From NCBI GenBank assembly GCA_963932465.1, contig OZ010800.1, positions 98,041,307 to 98,105,306 on the forward strand: DNA of 64,000 bases. Direction: 5' to 3'. Below are positions 35,195 to 48,000 of the stretch, one piece after another; position 1 is the stretch's first letter, and every line of letters starts with the position of its first letter. The stretch comes from Maratus speciosus. Taxonomy: Eukaryota > Arthropoda > Arachnida > Araneae > Salticidae. The notes under the pieces are model-generated. The model had not been told where the DNA came from and made no database searches. It worked only from the letters and a program-made list of their open reading frames with translations. The position numbers and the translations under genes were made by a program.

Positions 35195-37795
35195 ATTTTT
35201 TAGACTAAAACCAAAACCATAAACTAGAGTCATAACCCGAACCGAACCCAAAAAATAAATTACAACAGAGTGTACCCCTATCCGAGCAAGCCAAAATAAT
35301 TTCAGTCTACACGACACCCGACCCGAACTGAAAGTTTTATTTGAAAAAAACATAAAATCTGACCCGAACCAAATCTGACAGACAAAAATATTGAAAATAA
35401 CCGTAACCCGATCCGATAAAGAGAAAATAATTTCCGTGCACACGCAACCAAGCACGAAATTAAAAATTCCCTTTGACGAAAACCAGAAATCTGACCAGAA
35501 CCACATCTGAACCCAACAAAAATATTAAAATATTAAAAAGAACCATAATCGGATCCTAGCAACACAAAATAATTTCTGTGGACATGTTACCCGACCCGAA
35601 CCTATAAATTCGCTTTGAAAAAAAAAATGAAATCTGATCCGAACCAAATCTGAACTCGACAAAAACATTCCATTGAACCATATCCCGAACCAAGCAAAAC
35701 AAAATAATTTCCGTGGACACGCAACCCGGCCCGAACCTAAAAATTTCATTTAAAAAAAACGAAATGTCAACCCGACAAAAACATTCCAAAAGTCAATAAT
35801 CCGATACGAGCAAGACAAAATATTTTCCGTTGACATGCAAACCGATCCTAATCTGAAAATTTAATTTGAAAGAAACCCGAAATTTGAACCCTACAAAAAT
35901 ATTCCAAAGATCCATAACCGTATCAGAGCAAAGCAAATTAATTTCCGTGATCACGCAACACGACCAGGACCTTAAAATTCCATTTGAAATTAACTTGAAA
36001 CCAGACCTGAACAAAATCTTAACCCGAGATAAACATTCAAAAGAACTATAACCCGATCCGAGCAAGACAAAATAATTTCCGTCGACAGGCAACCCGAACC
36101 TAGATAGTTATAACTGAAATCGATCCGAACACGGGTTATGGTCGGTTTTCGCGTTGACTTCAAATGAATCCAATTGCGTGTCGACAGAAATATTTTTGTC
36201 TTGCTTGGAGCGGGTTACGGCTGTTTGAAATATTTTTGTCCTTTCCAGATCGGGTCGGGTTCGGGTTTCAGGGTGACTTCAAATGAAATTTTGAATTCTG
36301 GTCGTATTGAGTGTACACGGAAATTAATTTACCTTGCTTGGATCGGGGTACGGCCTGATGTATTTTTATTTCGGGTACTGTTCGGGTTTCGGGTTAACTA
36401 TAAGTAGAACTTTCAGGTTCGGATCGGGTTGCATGACAACGGAAATAATTTTGTCTTGCTCGGATCCGGTTGTGGTTCTTTTTAATATTTTTGTCGGATT
36501 ATGATTTAGTTCGGTTTGGTTCATATTTCGGAGGTTTTCTAGTGGAATTTTTAGGTTCGAGTCGGGTTGCGTGTCCATGGAAATTATTTTGTCTTGCTCG
36601 GATCGGGTTATTGTTCTTTAGAATAATTTTGCCGATTATAACATTTTATTAGGGTCATATTTCGTGTTTATTTCAAACTAAATTTTTAGGTACGGATTGG
36701 GTTGCGTATCCACAGAAGTTATTTTGCCTTGCTCAGATCGGATTATGGTTCTTTGAAATAGTTTATTTGTCTAGTTCAGATTTGGTTCGATTCAGATATC
36801 GGTTTTTTGTAAATAGAATTTTTATGATCGTGTCTTGTTGCCTCCACGGAAATTATTTTTCTTGCTCGTATCGGGTTATGGTTTTTGGGGATATTTTTGT
36901 TGGATACAGATTTGGTTCGGTTCAGAATTCAGGGGGTTTTTAAATGGAATTTTTAGGTTCAGTTCGGTTTGCGTGTCCAAGGAAATTATTTTGTCTTGCT
37001 CGGACCGGGTTATGGTTCTTCAGAATATTTTTGTAGGTTATCATATTTGGTTCGGATCATATTTCGGTTTAAAAAAAAATATATATATATAGGTTCGGGT
37101 CCGTTTGCGTGTTCACGGGAATTATTTTGTCTTGTTCGGATCAGGTTATGGTCTCTGGGAATGTCTTTGTCGGGTTGAGATTTAATTCGTGTCAGATTTC
37201 AGATTTTTTCTAATGGAATTTTTATGTTGGGTTCGTGTTGCATCCACGGAAATTATTTTTTCTTGTTCGCATCGGGTTATGTTTTTGAGGCTATTTTTGT
37301 CGAGTTCAGATTTGGTTCGGAACAGATTTCAGGTATTTTCAATGAAATTTTTAGGTCCGGTTCGGTTTGCGTGTCCAAGGAAATTATATTGTAATGCACG
37401 GATCGGGTTATGGTTCTTTGGAATATTTTTATCGGGTTCAGATTTGGTTCGTGTCAGATTTCGGGTTTTTTCAAATGGAATTTTTGGGTTCGGGTCGTGT
37501 TGCTTCCAAGGGAATTATTTTGTGTTTCTTGGATCGGGTTATGGAACTTTAGATTATTTTCGTCGGTTATCATATTAGGTTCTGGTCACATTTCGGATTT
37601 TTTCAAAAATAAATTAGGTTCGGGTCGAGTTGCGTGTCCACGGAAATTATTTTGTCTAGCTCCAGTTATGGTTCTTTGGAATATTTTGTCCGTTATCATA
37701 TTTGGTTCGTGTGAGATTTCGGTATTTTGTTATCAGGTTCTGCTCCGGTTGCTTGTCGACAGAAATTATTTTGTCTTGCTCGGATCGATTTTTCA
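35195..37795. repeat. Head-to-head array of a ~130-bp repeat
   Basis: A unit built around CACGGAAATTATTTTGTCTTG, CTCGGATCGGGTTATGG, TTTGTCGGGTTCAGATTTGG and TTTAGGTTCGGGT repeats about 13 times on the plus strand from roughly 36184 to 37756. About 7 copies (for example near 35292, 35422, 35563, 35700, 35817, 35937 and 36068) lie in the opposite orientation to the left. Spacing is about 117-141 bp. The switch of orientation is near 36120. The pairs of overlapping 60-136 codon frames here (for example 37410-37820) are frame shadows of the repeat and share no protein-family motif. The G-rich strand alternates between the two arms. Confidence 0.85.
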
Positions 37796-37835
37796 CGAAT
37801 GCAATACTTTCTTCTTGTAACGATAGAAGAAAGTA

Positions 37836-37883
37836 AAAATTATTATTCAGAGACTTAAAAGTCAAAAGATTGTGAGAATGCCT
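37836..37883. mobile_element. Solo right end of TIR element D
   Basis: TTATTATTCAGAGACTTAAAA through TGTGAGAATGCC matches the right terminus of the element at 23013-24147. No left end was found upstream, including the far side of the 130-bp array. Confidence 0.6.
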
Positions 37884-37889
37884 CTAATA

Positions 37890-38465
37890 TTACGCACGCC
37901 ACGCTGCAAAAATAAAGAGACTAAACTGGTATAAAGCAAAAACTAATTAATATCTTTACATGAAACATTCAAAGGTTTGAACTACTCATAAAAACAACGT
38001 TAATGCCGTAAACCGCGTAAAAATCCGATAATTACACATTGCTGTAGCCCTGCCAGAAGATTTTGGTCATAACAAGAATTTCAAAAGTGCAAAAAAACAG
38101 CACTTTTAAAATCGCATTTACTAAAAACCTATCGGCCGGATTCCAGTTTATTTTCGTTTTCTGCGTCACGTGGCACGCCCCATCCCATAGAAACAAGAAT
38201 TTTGTTTCTATCATAAATAGAACCGGATATATATAGGGGTCAAAATCCCTCTTTGGTCATCCCGGAAAATATAAACTTGACAAAGTACTAAAATTTTTTT
38301 TAAATATCGTTTGGCATTAATTAGCGGAAATTCCTTTCATTTACGGTTGATTGCACTGTAGTTTCTTTTGCTTGGCGTGAAACTTTGTCGAGTTTCTATG
38401 ATGTGCAAATTACTTTTTTTCTACAAAGTTAAGCATATTGAAACATCTCACATGGAGGCGAAAAT
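37890..38465. other. Unclassified AT-rich sequence
   Basis: No gene or element was recognised. Confidence 0.45.
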
Positions 38466-38467
38466 AA

Positions 38468-39131
38468 AGTAGAGCCTCGATTATCCGAAGTAATTGGGAT
38501 TGACCCTCTTTCGGAAAATCGAAATTTTCGGATAATCGAGAAGGCTTCGATTTTAAGATTAAGGAGAAATATATGCACTATTTCTTATTATGTTAACAAG
38601 TGCTTTAAAAAAAAATAAAGCAATAGCAAAATAGAAACAAGAATAAATTACCTGAATTTTAATTTTGAAATTAAGTACATTATACGTATATCACAAGGGT
38701 TTGAATTAATGTTTTGTTTGTCGTAGTGACGATTGCTTTTGCTTTGAAGCTCTATCACGGAGTTTTTTAATATTATTAGTTTACCAGTATTACAGTCTTT
38801 CTGCTGCACCAGCCATGTCAAACCTTTTGCAAAATATTCAAAAGTTTTAGAATTGCGAATTCGTCTAATATTCTTCGTTACACTCCGCAGCTTACGGTTA
38901 CTCAAGTTAAATTCAAAGGGACTATAAGAAAGGGGACCGAGCATGTTTACATGTACTCGTAGTTCGGAAAGGATCGCTTGCACACAAAGAATATGATAGT
39001 TAAAAGAGAGAAAAAAAGCTTTAAAAATGGATTTCGCACACAAGGAATGTGATAGTAAAAAATACTTTAACTATGGATTTCGGTTAATCGAGAGTTTTGG
39101 TTAAGAGTTTCGGATAAAAGAGTTTCTACTG
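38468..39131. mobile_element. TIR element with Tigger-like ends (0.66 kb)
   Basis: The left end AGTAGAGCCTCGATTATCCG and the right end CGGATAAAAGAGTTTCTACTG form an imperfect ~22-bp inverted repeat. CGATTATCCGAA-like motifs recur near both ends (38530 and 39085). The style, TATCCGAA ending in CTACTG, resembles Tigger/pogo relatives. The interior carries a 131-codon minus-strand frame, described separately. Confidence 0.6.
38648..39043 (-). CDS. 131-residue open frame inside the TIR element, function unknown
   Basis: This is one of the longest frames in the window that is not itself a tandem repeat. It lies wholly inside the 38468-39131 element. The protein is basic, with segments such as LSNRKLRSVTKNIRRIRN and FAKGLTWLVQQ. 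I see no signal peptide, zinc-finger Cys pattern or DDE motif. It may be a fragment of the element's own transposase, a captured host fragment, or chance. The initiator codon is not supported by any context. Confidence 0.2.
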   Translation of the reverse strand: MCAKSIFKAFFLSFNYHILCVQAILSELRVHVNMLGPLSYSPFEFNLSNRKLRSVTKNIRRIRNSKTFEYFAKGLTWLVQQKDCNTGKLIILKNSVIELQSKSNRHYDKQNINSNPCDIRIMYLISKLKFR

Positions 39132-41936
39132 TTCTTATTTTTTATTCTTCAATGGCTACCTGAATCCCGGCTATTCATTGTGAAGCTATCAAAAATATTA
39201 TTTTACACAATGAGATACAAAAAGATGTTCAAATTCCATGCGTAAAGATTCCATTTAAAAATTAAATTTAGCAATAATGTAGATCAATGGTTGATTAATA
39301 AATTTATCCGTTGAAGCAAGTTAAACGGGATTAATATTACAAATTATTTTTTGCAAATATTAGCTTCTTATATTTTCATTAATAACCTAGCATTAACTGA
39401 TAATTGAGGTATTAAGCTGCAATCACGCAAACTGCTTTCTCATAGGAATGTGAACCGTCCTAGATTGTGTGTGTTTAAATTTATATTATTAAATTGTTTT
39501 CGTTTACTTTACACATTTTTATTAGTTAAATGAAAATTGATAGATCATTGTAGTGAAATATTTAGGGAAACCATTTTGTTATATTGGAGGAGTTAAAATT
39601 AAATTATATTTTAAATGAGGCGTTTGAAAATCTTAGAATTTATTTTACAAATATATCCAACTTTAATATGTATTAGGCATTAATTCAAAAAGAAGTATTT
39701 TTGAATAAATTTAAATTTAATAATGTGGAAGAAAGATGTGTATGCTAAGTTACAGATAGCTTCTAAATTTGTAAATGAATAAAGGTTTTATGGAATTCAA
39801 CGTAAATTTTACATACAACATTAGTGAAAAAAGATATTTTAAAAATCAAAAACTGTCAAAATTTAGTTTTGGGCATAATATTTTTTTTTCATAACTACTG
39901 ATTTTTAAAAGCTTCCCAATAAAAAAAAGAGAAACTCATTAAAATGAAGTATTTATGTAAATTAGCAGGCCGTAATTTATAATAAATATTCTTTAGTTTA
40001 AGGTAGACGCCTCTGGAAAATTTCCTTATTCTTTAAGTAAAGAAAAGAAAAGAAAAAAATATAGGCATTATTAACCTGGACTTATGGAATTAAATCTATC
40101 TTGAAAGTTCCAATATATTCAGTAACATTATTAAAAGCTTAGAATTTCGAAAATAACATTACCTTATTTTTTAAAGAAGTGTGGACTATTGTTTCATGAA
40201 CATAGATGCAAGCTTTCAGGCAAAGCATAAACAATCAGAAATAGCGACTTCGAATGCAAAGTAATCGTACCTGTGAAGTAACTGACTTTACACTTTTGAA
40301 ACATCTTTATTGCACCTTTAAAATCGTTGATATGCGTAAGCGCTCATTTCAATTATCTTAATTTTGAATTTTAATATGTTAAAGCCTTTGCTGCTGGTAG
40401 AGACTACATAAATTTTATCATTAATTTTCTTCTTATTTAAACACAGATACTTGTTTCTGGGGGATTTCTGAATTTAAATTTATTTATAATATTAATATCG
40501 TTATTTAATATTTCTTCAAATGCGGGCTTTCCACTGCCGTAATTATGGAAATATTTTAAAGCACGTTTATGTCGACCGATAAACACTTTTTTATTTCAGA
40601 CGTAACAACTCATAATTATATATATATGTATGTGTGTCGAGTTCATTGGTTATTTATGCGTGCTATACCTCAGTGTGGTATCTCTTACATCAGCGAAAGT
40701 AATTTTGTTTGAAAAAAACGAAAGTAATTGAAAGTATTTTGTTTAAAATTCAAAGCAAAAGTGCACTTCTTGCGTTCGCAAGCAAGAAGACAGCTAAGCG
40801 TCCATTCCGAAGCTTTACTGGGATATAATCTATTTGGAATTTGCTATACTAGTCTTTAAACAACTTTCCGCATTTGAACAAGATTTTTTAGACGTTTTCA
40901 AATACAAAAACTGATAATATAATTCCAATTGTGACATTTTTATTTATCAATACTTATTTATTAATACCAGAAAACATCCATTAAATTCGCATTTTCTTAA
41001 TTTTCCTTTTCGGATCTTGAACTGACTGTTTTTTAGCTCTCTATTACATTCTCTTCGATTGCTATTTTCATATTGGAATAATATAGATTGAGAAAAATCG
41101 TTATTTCGTCTTCTCCGAGACCGTGTATGATAGAAAAATTTTACCATTATTTTGGAACTGATTGTGATAGTTTTAATAATTTCCTGGTCTTCAAACCGTT
41201 CCGGTTTACTATAAACTGCATTGATTTCTAAAATTCCATACCTTGTATTTCAATATTTAAATTTTGTATTTCTTTTGAAAAATATACTGACAATTTCATT
41301 TATACTTTTAGTTAAAAAAAAAATAATAATGAATATTCACTTTTAAATGCCAAGTATATCTTTTAACTTGTGATCATCGCTTCCAAATGAATTATTCCGC
41401 GAAATTCATTCGAAATTCGGCATTCATCATTATTTTTCAATAAATACTTCTCAGCATGCATAGACGAGTTGCACCAACAAAAAATAATGAATTACAATCC
41501 AATATAGATACATTATTCTCAGAACAATTGAATAAGAACTCTAATTGAGTTTCTGTCATTTAAAAATACTGTTTCCCGCTCTATCTGGTAATTACCGAAC
41601 ATATCGTAATCAACTCAAAAATGAAATGCAATTTATTTTCTTCTTTGATGAATAGATGTTAAAGTATCGCTAAATAAATTATCATGTAAATTTATGTCAA
41701 TCGCATTTGAAGTATTTCAGAAAAAAAAAAAAAAAAAAACTTTTTATAATTAGCAGATTTTTTTTTTAATCTTCTATCCAATTCAAATGATTTTTTAAAA
41801 AGCTACATTTAGATTACTCGCTATATATATTTTATAGGATAATAATATTATATTATAATAATTATAATGATATATAATATTATATTTTATTATAATTTAT
41901 AACATTATAATAATAATATAATAATATAACATATAT
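39132..41936. other. Long AT-rich stretch without recognised genes
   Basis: About 2.8 kb of AT-rich sequence. I saw a short TA/TG microsatellite at 40615-40640, a poly-A run at 41721-41740 and an imperfect ATT/TAA-rich tract at 41835-41935. A 66-codon minus-strand frame (40947-41147) has no motif. No element ends were identified. Confidence 0.5.
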
Positions 41937-42482
41937 ATACGCGAACCCGCTTAATACGCGAATTTCATCGGTCCCATGAACAACGCCTATATTTTGCATT
42001 AAAAACCCCCTCTTAATACGCAAACGGTTAATACGCGAACCTGCTTAAGACGCGAAATTTTATCAGTCCCTGGTAATAAATCCTACGTTTAATACGCGAA
42101 TGAAGTTGCTTTGAAACAGAGGAGGTTTTAGAGGAAATAATATCCCAAGCATTACGTACGACAATTCTTTAAACTAGGAATGCTTTTTTCTGTCCAAATT
42201 TATTACATCCATGAATAGCTTTACTAAAGTTATCAGTTTCGAACTTTCCCTTTCTTAAAGGAGATATCTTTCCCGGCGCTGATTGCTATTTATAGTCAAA
42301 CAGGCCAGAAAGAGACAAAATTTTACTGCTAACGATGTGACCCCCATGCTAACTTAGAGCAGTGCCGGTTCGCTGTTTGTTAAGTGCTGTGATTAGGAAG
42401 GAAGAGGATTATTTGTCGCTCTCGGTAGGATCTGATCTACGATATCCACGTGTGCTTTTAAAAGTTTAATCTAGTTCTTACG

Positions 42483-44195
42483 ATGACAAAAGGAGCAGAA
42501 AATAAAAATGCTCTCTCTGTCACTGAGATGTTACAAATTATTAATCAGTAGAATGCCCTGCCCAGGTTGCCCTGAATAAGTCGGCGTTCTCGACAGAAAA
42601 AGGCATACGGAATCAACATTAAGGGCTTTGTTGAAGATTAGATATATCATCGTTAATCAAGCTGTTATTGTGGAAACAAGTAAAAAAATAAATCACCAAG
42701 TTTGAGGACATGGTGAATGCTCTGCATGAGTCGTTTGTTCACAACGCTATATTCCAATAAGCGGAATGCTAATCCAAGAAAAAGCTTCTGATGTTGCAGC
42801 AAAAATGGAATTTGATTTGATTTGATTTGATAGCCTAAGAGTGACTGTTCAGACGAGGAAACCAAGTCTGTAGAGCACAAATGGGATTGTAATATAACAA
42901 TGCTTCAAATGAATGGATGCGTCAATTTAAAATTCGCCACGAAATAAAATTCAAGAAAGTGTGTGATGAATCAGCTAGCAGCTGTCAGCAATGAACACGT
43001 CGATTGGAACGTCGTGTTGGAAAAGATATGTGCTTCCGAAGTTTGTAAAAAACTACTTAAGCCGTGAAATTTTCAACCTGGATGAATTTGAGAGTTTTTA
43101 CAAAATGATATCGAACAAAACAACGGCTTTATAAGGAGAAACATGTCCTGGGCGTAAATTGTGCCAAGAGCGTCTTACACTTCTTATCGATGCCAAATCT
43201 GATGGATCAGACAAGTTAAAGTTTCTGGTCATAGGAAAATCACGCAACCTGCGATGCTTTATAAAACGTCAAAAATTTTCATTCCCTATACGAAAGTCAG
43301 CGCAGAGCTTGGACGACGGGCACTCTTTTTTAACACGGGTTCGTAGTTTTGGCCGGAGTATGGGAAAAGAATCACGCCGTGTGTTATTGCTTGCGGACAA
43401 TTGTCCTGCGCATCTGGAAAATAACGAAGGCCTGAGGAATGTCAGTGGCCGAGAGGTTCTGCTCTCGAAGCTGCTAGACGGGAAGTGCTCGGTTAGATTC
43501 CAATCGCGCCCGTCGGCCTAATCTTTCGGAGATTTCGTGATTTTCTTCGAACCTTGGTTTTCCAAGTGTAAATACGGGTTAGGTTCCCTTAGAAAAACCC
43601 CCACGGAGGGCAACCCCCTTTGGGCCTATATCCCTCGTGCTGATAATTGGCCGTCATAAATACAACCAACCTGAGGAATGTCCAAATTTAATTTTTCCCT
43701 CCAAATTCGAACAGTGTCACTCACCCAATGAACCGATGAATCATTAAAACAGCGCCAAGGTAAATTACAAGACTGGCGTAGTACGACGATACCTTCACCA
43801 AACGGAACACGGCAGAAACCATTACTGCTAAAAGTGTCGTGCTATTACAATCCTCGACGTTCACATGCTTACTGTATCATAGGAGAGTTTCACACCAACG
43901 AGGATTGCAAATTGTTTTAGAAAAGGAGGTTTTGGAAGTAGTGAGAACCCCATTTGTAAAGATCCGACCTCGCACCCTGATGTTGGAGAACATTGGATTG
44001 GGAACAAGGAAAGATTTTGTTGATTTAGACACGTTCATTAATATAGACAAAGATCTAGTAACCTCCGAGCTCAGAAGCCTGGATGACATCAATTGCGACT
44101 GGTAAACCGCATGAGGAGAAAGAAGAGAATGAACCTGCGTCTCTGCCCGATTTCTATTCTTCACATTTACGGAGGCGTTCAGTTTTCTCATACAG
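42483..44195 (+). pseudogene. Tigger-like (CENP-B/DDE_1) transposase, interrupted
   Basis: Starting at ATG 42483 the frame reads MTKGAENKNALSVTEMLQII, resembling the N-terminal psq-type HTH, then hits stops. Later pieces fit the family: EKASDVAAKMG-like text near 42775-42815, QLAAVSNEHVDWNVVLEKIC near 42970-43035, and NLDEFESFYKM near 43078-43110, where the Asp is the likely first catalytic residue. RLTLLIDAKSDGSDKLKFLVIGKS (43170-43240) and VLLLADNCPAH (43381-43410, Asp 43396 as the likely second) follow. The frame then enters a SINE at 43444. The transposase resumes after 43683. RRYLHQTEHGR lies near 43780-43815, and a C-terminal acidic part runs to about 44100. Frameshifts, stops and the SINE remove function. 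Confidence 0.75.
43444..43669 (+). mobile_element. tRNA-derived SINE with 13-bp target duplication
   Basis: The insert is flanked by CCTGAGGAATGTC at 43431-43443 and 43670-43682. Its head reads GTGGCCGAGAGG, a good polymerase III A box of the tRNA-Leu/Ser type. GGTTAGATTCC about 40 bases on is a B box with one mismatch. The tail ends CATAAATACAACCAA. The host sequence either side is continuous transposase, which independently confirms the boundaries. Confidence 0.85.
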
Positions 44196-45046
44196 TTTGC
44201 ATAGTCATTGGCAGAAGGGCCCTTGAAGAATGGGCTTTACCATCAGCTGAATAAGGAAAGAGCAGCTGACGTCACTGTTGGTCTGACTACTGTGGATCAG
44301 CAAGAAAAACCTGCCCGTTCCTTATGACTCCTACTCTACACATGAGCTCTGAAAATTTGATTGGTCTACCTTTAACAGGTATATGATACGATTGGCCTAC
44401 GTCTCCAAGACGATTCCTGCGATGATCGCTATGACAAAAAATGTAGTGGTATATTGGTTGACGGAAGTGTTTGTTTGTAAACATGCCCTTTTCTTAGGGC
44501 GGAAAACATCATACTGATGGCGCAGCCGCATGTCACTTTGGCAAAAAGAAAATTTTATGTCATTATTGACTTTATTAGCTTTTAACTTTTAGTTTTTTAT
44601 ATCAACATTTTAGTATTATCGACACTGTTCTCTATTTGTTCTGTATATCTAACAAGGATTTTAATTTTATTAACATTAGTTTTAGTTTACATCACGGTTA
44701 GCACAAATTTGTATGTTCGTTTTGTTCAATTTTATGTGATGTATATAATAAATGTAATTTGAAAGGACTTATAGGATTTCTACTTAAGACAATAACCGTT
44801 CTTTGAATTTCCAAATATAGAACGTTCCTAATTCATAAACGCATAGTGATAAAAACAAATAAAATCTAATTTTATGTTTTAAAAACGCCTTAAACTGTCA
44901 TAAAGATGTGCTTCATCCGTATACGTTGTTATTATATGTACCACTGGTCAAAATTCGCGAACTTCGGTTACGCGAACCCATTTAATACAGGAATTTTGAT
45001 CGGTCCCTTGATTCGCGAATTAACGGGGTACGACTGTATTTATATA

Positions 45047-48000
45047 CTAGCAAACCCCGCGGCTCTGCTCGCGTAATATTTGAAATATGCCAAGTGATAT
45101 TTATATCTTTAATTTTAATCAAAAGAAATTACACTTTTAGGAATAATTCAAAAATTACTATTTAAAACACAGTTTGACTAAACTTCATTATTACACTTCA
45201 TAAGGCAAAAATGAGACTTAAGTTAATAAAAAGAAATAAAACTAAATAAATGATAATTTAGAAAATATTTTGAAACTTTTATGCAGAATTAATACGCTCA
45301 TTTCAGTATTCATTTGAGGTTTTTAATTTTTTTAAAACCATCTTCTTCAAATTAACTATGTCAAATTCCAACACTATGTCACCCCTCTCAACATAAAGGA
45401 CTATGTTGAAATAGGAACTGTCAATATTAATTTGCCAACATTAATTCTGAAATCTGTTTGTTTTTTCCTAATATTTCACAGAAACGTAATTTAGAAAGCT
45501 TTTAAAGGTCTTTTTTAGAACAATTGTTATTCCTGTGAACCCCAAATGATGAATCATCGTCATAAAATATAGCTTGTGCAGGATCACAAATTCTTACCAT
45601 TGATTTGCAACTATCACTTTTATAATCAGTTTATATTCCCTGAAATTGCATAGAAATCGTAATTTAGGACTTTTTTAGAATGCTTTTCGCATCTCCACTT
45701 CGCTTCACCCTTTTTTAAATCGAATGTATTTTAGAAAGTCCTTCGAGGGCATTTATATTTTTTAAGTAACTACCATGCCGTATTTAAATTTTCTAGTCAC
45801 TTCAGTATCACAGAAATCGCAATTTAGAAAGTTTTTTGCTCCTACAACCCTCTGGTGGTAGTGGAACAGACATAAAACATAGCTTATGTTTGAGCAGGTT
45901 CTATCACCAGCAATTTGTCCCCATTATTTTTTAACTCGATTTGGTATTTGATAAGATTGTATAAAAATTGTAATTGAGAACGTTTTTAGAACACTTTTCG
46001 CTCTCTTCATATTTTTAAATTTGGAATTTTCTTTCGACTGTTCTTAGAAAACAGCTGCATGTTGTATAAATACCATGCCATATTTCAAAATGTTAGATAG
46101 CTCAGTTGTGTAAAAAACGCAAATTAGAACATGTTTTGCTCTTGCAACCCCCAGATGGTAGTGACAGCAACATATAATATAGCCTATGTTGGTGCAGGGA
46201 CTGTCACCATGAATTTTCAACCATTAATTTTGAAATAAGTTTGGTATTTCCTAAGATTGAGTAGAAGTCGCAATTTAGAACGTTTTTAGACCGGTATTCG
46301 CCCGTTTTCACCCCATTTTGAATTTCAAATTTTGAAAGAAATGTTCTTAGGGATAATTTATGTACAATAAATATATACCATGCAAAATTCCATGAATCTA
46401 GGTCCATCCATATTTCAAAAATCGCATTTTTAGAAAGTTTTTTGCTCATGATTCTCCTCTGGGATAGTGGAAACAGACATAAAATATAGCCTATCTTGGA
46501 GCAAGATCTATCAACACAATTTTTACACCATTATATTTGAAATCGGTTCAGTGCTTCCTGAGATTGTATAGAAATCGCAATTTAGAACGTTTTTTACAAC
46601 GCTTTTCACGCATTTTCACCCCTTTTAATTTTTTTTAGCAAATGTTCTTACAGATCATTGATATCTTATAAGTAACTGCCATTCCAGTTTTCTTAATTCT
46701 ATACCCTTCCATAACACAAAACCACAATTTAGAACGTTTTTTTTTTCTCCTGCAATACCCAGGTGGTAGTGATGCAAACATAAATCAGATCCTATGTTAC
46801 AGCAAGGTCTGTAACCATCAATTTATAACCATTACTTTTGAAATCGATTTGATACTTCCCAAAATTAAGTTGAAATCGCCATTTAGAATGTTTTTTAGAA
46901 CCCTCTTCGCGCATTATCCCCCCTTTTAAATTTCGAATTGTTTAAGAACAGTTCTGCTTTATGAACTCTTCTCCTTTATCTATACCAATATTATATCTAA
47001 TAAGTAACTAATAATTCAAATTTCATATTTCTAAGACCTTCCGTAACGCAAAAATAGTTTTTAGAAGGTTTTTTGCTCCTGCACCCCGATTGGGATAGTG
47101 GCACCGACATAAAACATAGCATATGTTAGAGCAAGGGTTGTCACCATCATTTTGACACCATTATTTTTAAATCGGTTTGGTGTTTCCTGAGATTGTGTAG
47201 AAACCATCATTTAGAACGTTTTTTAGAATGCATTTTGTACATTTTTACCCCTTTTTAAATATCGAATGATTTAAGAACTGCTGTTAGAAATCCTTTATAT
47301 CTAATAAGTAACTAATATTTCAAATATCATGTTTCTAGGCCCTTCTGTAAAGCATAAATTGCATTTTAGGAGGTTGGTATTTCCTGAGATTGTGTAGAAA
47401 CCACCATTTAGAGCGTTTTTTAGAAAGCTTTTCGCGTATTTTCACCCATTTTAAATTTCGAATTGTTGAAGAACTGTTCTTAGACATCCTTTATATATAT
47501 TAAGTAACTAATATTTCAAATGTCATGTTTCTAGGCCCTTCAGTAATGCAAAAATTGCATTTTTAGAACGTTTATTGCTCCTGCACCCCATTTGGGTTAG
47601 TGGCACCGACATGAAATGTAGCCTATGTTGGAGCAAGGGTTATCACCATCATTTTGACACCATTATTTTTAAAATCGGTTTGTCATTTTTCTGAGATTGT
47701 GTAGAAACCACCATTTAGAACGTTTTTTGAACGCTTTTTGTGCATTTTCACTTCTTTTAAATTTCGAATTGTTTAGAAAGTGTTCTCAGCCATCATTTAT
47801 ATATTATAAGTAACTAATATTCCAAATTTCATATTTCTAAGCCCTTCACTAACACAAAAATCACATTTTTAGAACTTTTTTGGCTCCTGCACCCCCTTTG
47901 GGGCAGTAGCACCGACATAAAATATAGCCTATGCTCTATGTTGGACCAACACCATCATTTTGGTACCGTTACTTTTGAAAACGGTTCGGTAGTTCCAGAG

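Larger units (their letters stand above)
41937..45036 (+). mobile_element. Tigger-like DNA transposon (3.1 kb)
   Basis: The right end reads GATTCGCGAATTAACGGGGTACGACTG followed by TA, the usual Tigger/pogo CAGTCG-type terminus in inverse. The left side has the matching CGCGAACCCGCTTAATACGC and CGGTCCC blocks, but its outermost CAGTCG has been lost against an AT-repeat tract. GCGAA-containing subrepeats occur several times near both ends. The element encodes a broken transposase (42483-44195) and is itself interrupted by a SINE. Confidence 0.8.

Noticed and set aside
35556..37820. Paired 70-136 codon frames rich in Gly-Ser-Gly-Tyr and Phe, reminiscent of a repetitive structural protein
   Set aside because: They occur in several frames and both orientations of the same 130-bp DNA repeat, with no consistent start, stop or splice pattern.
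43877..44191. 104-codon minus-strand frame
   Set aside because: It is antisense to the Tigger-like transposase C-terminal region.
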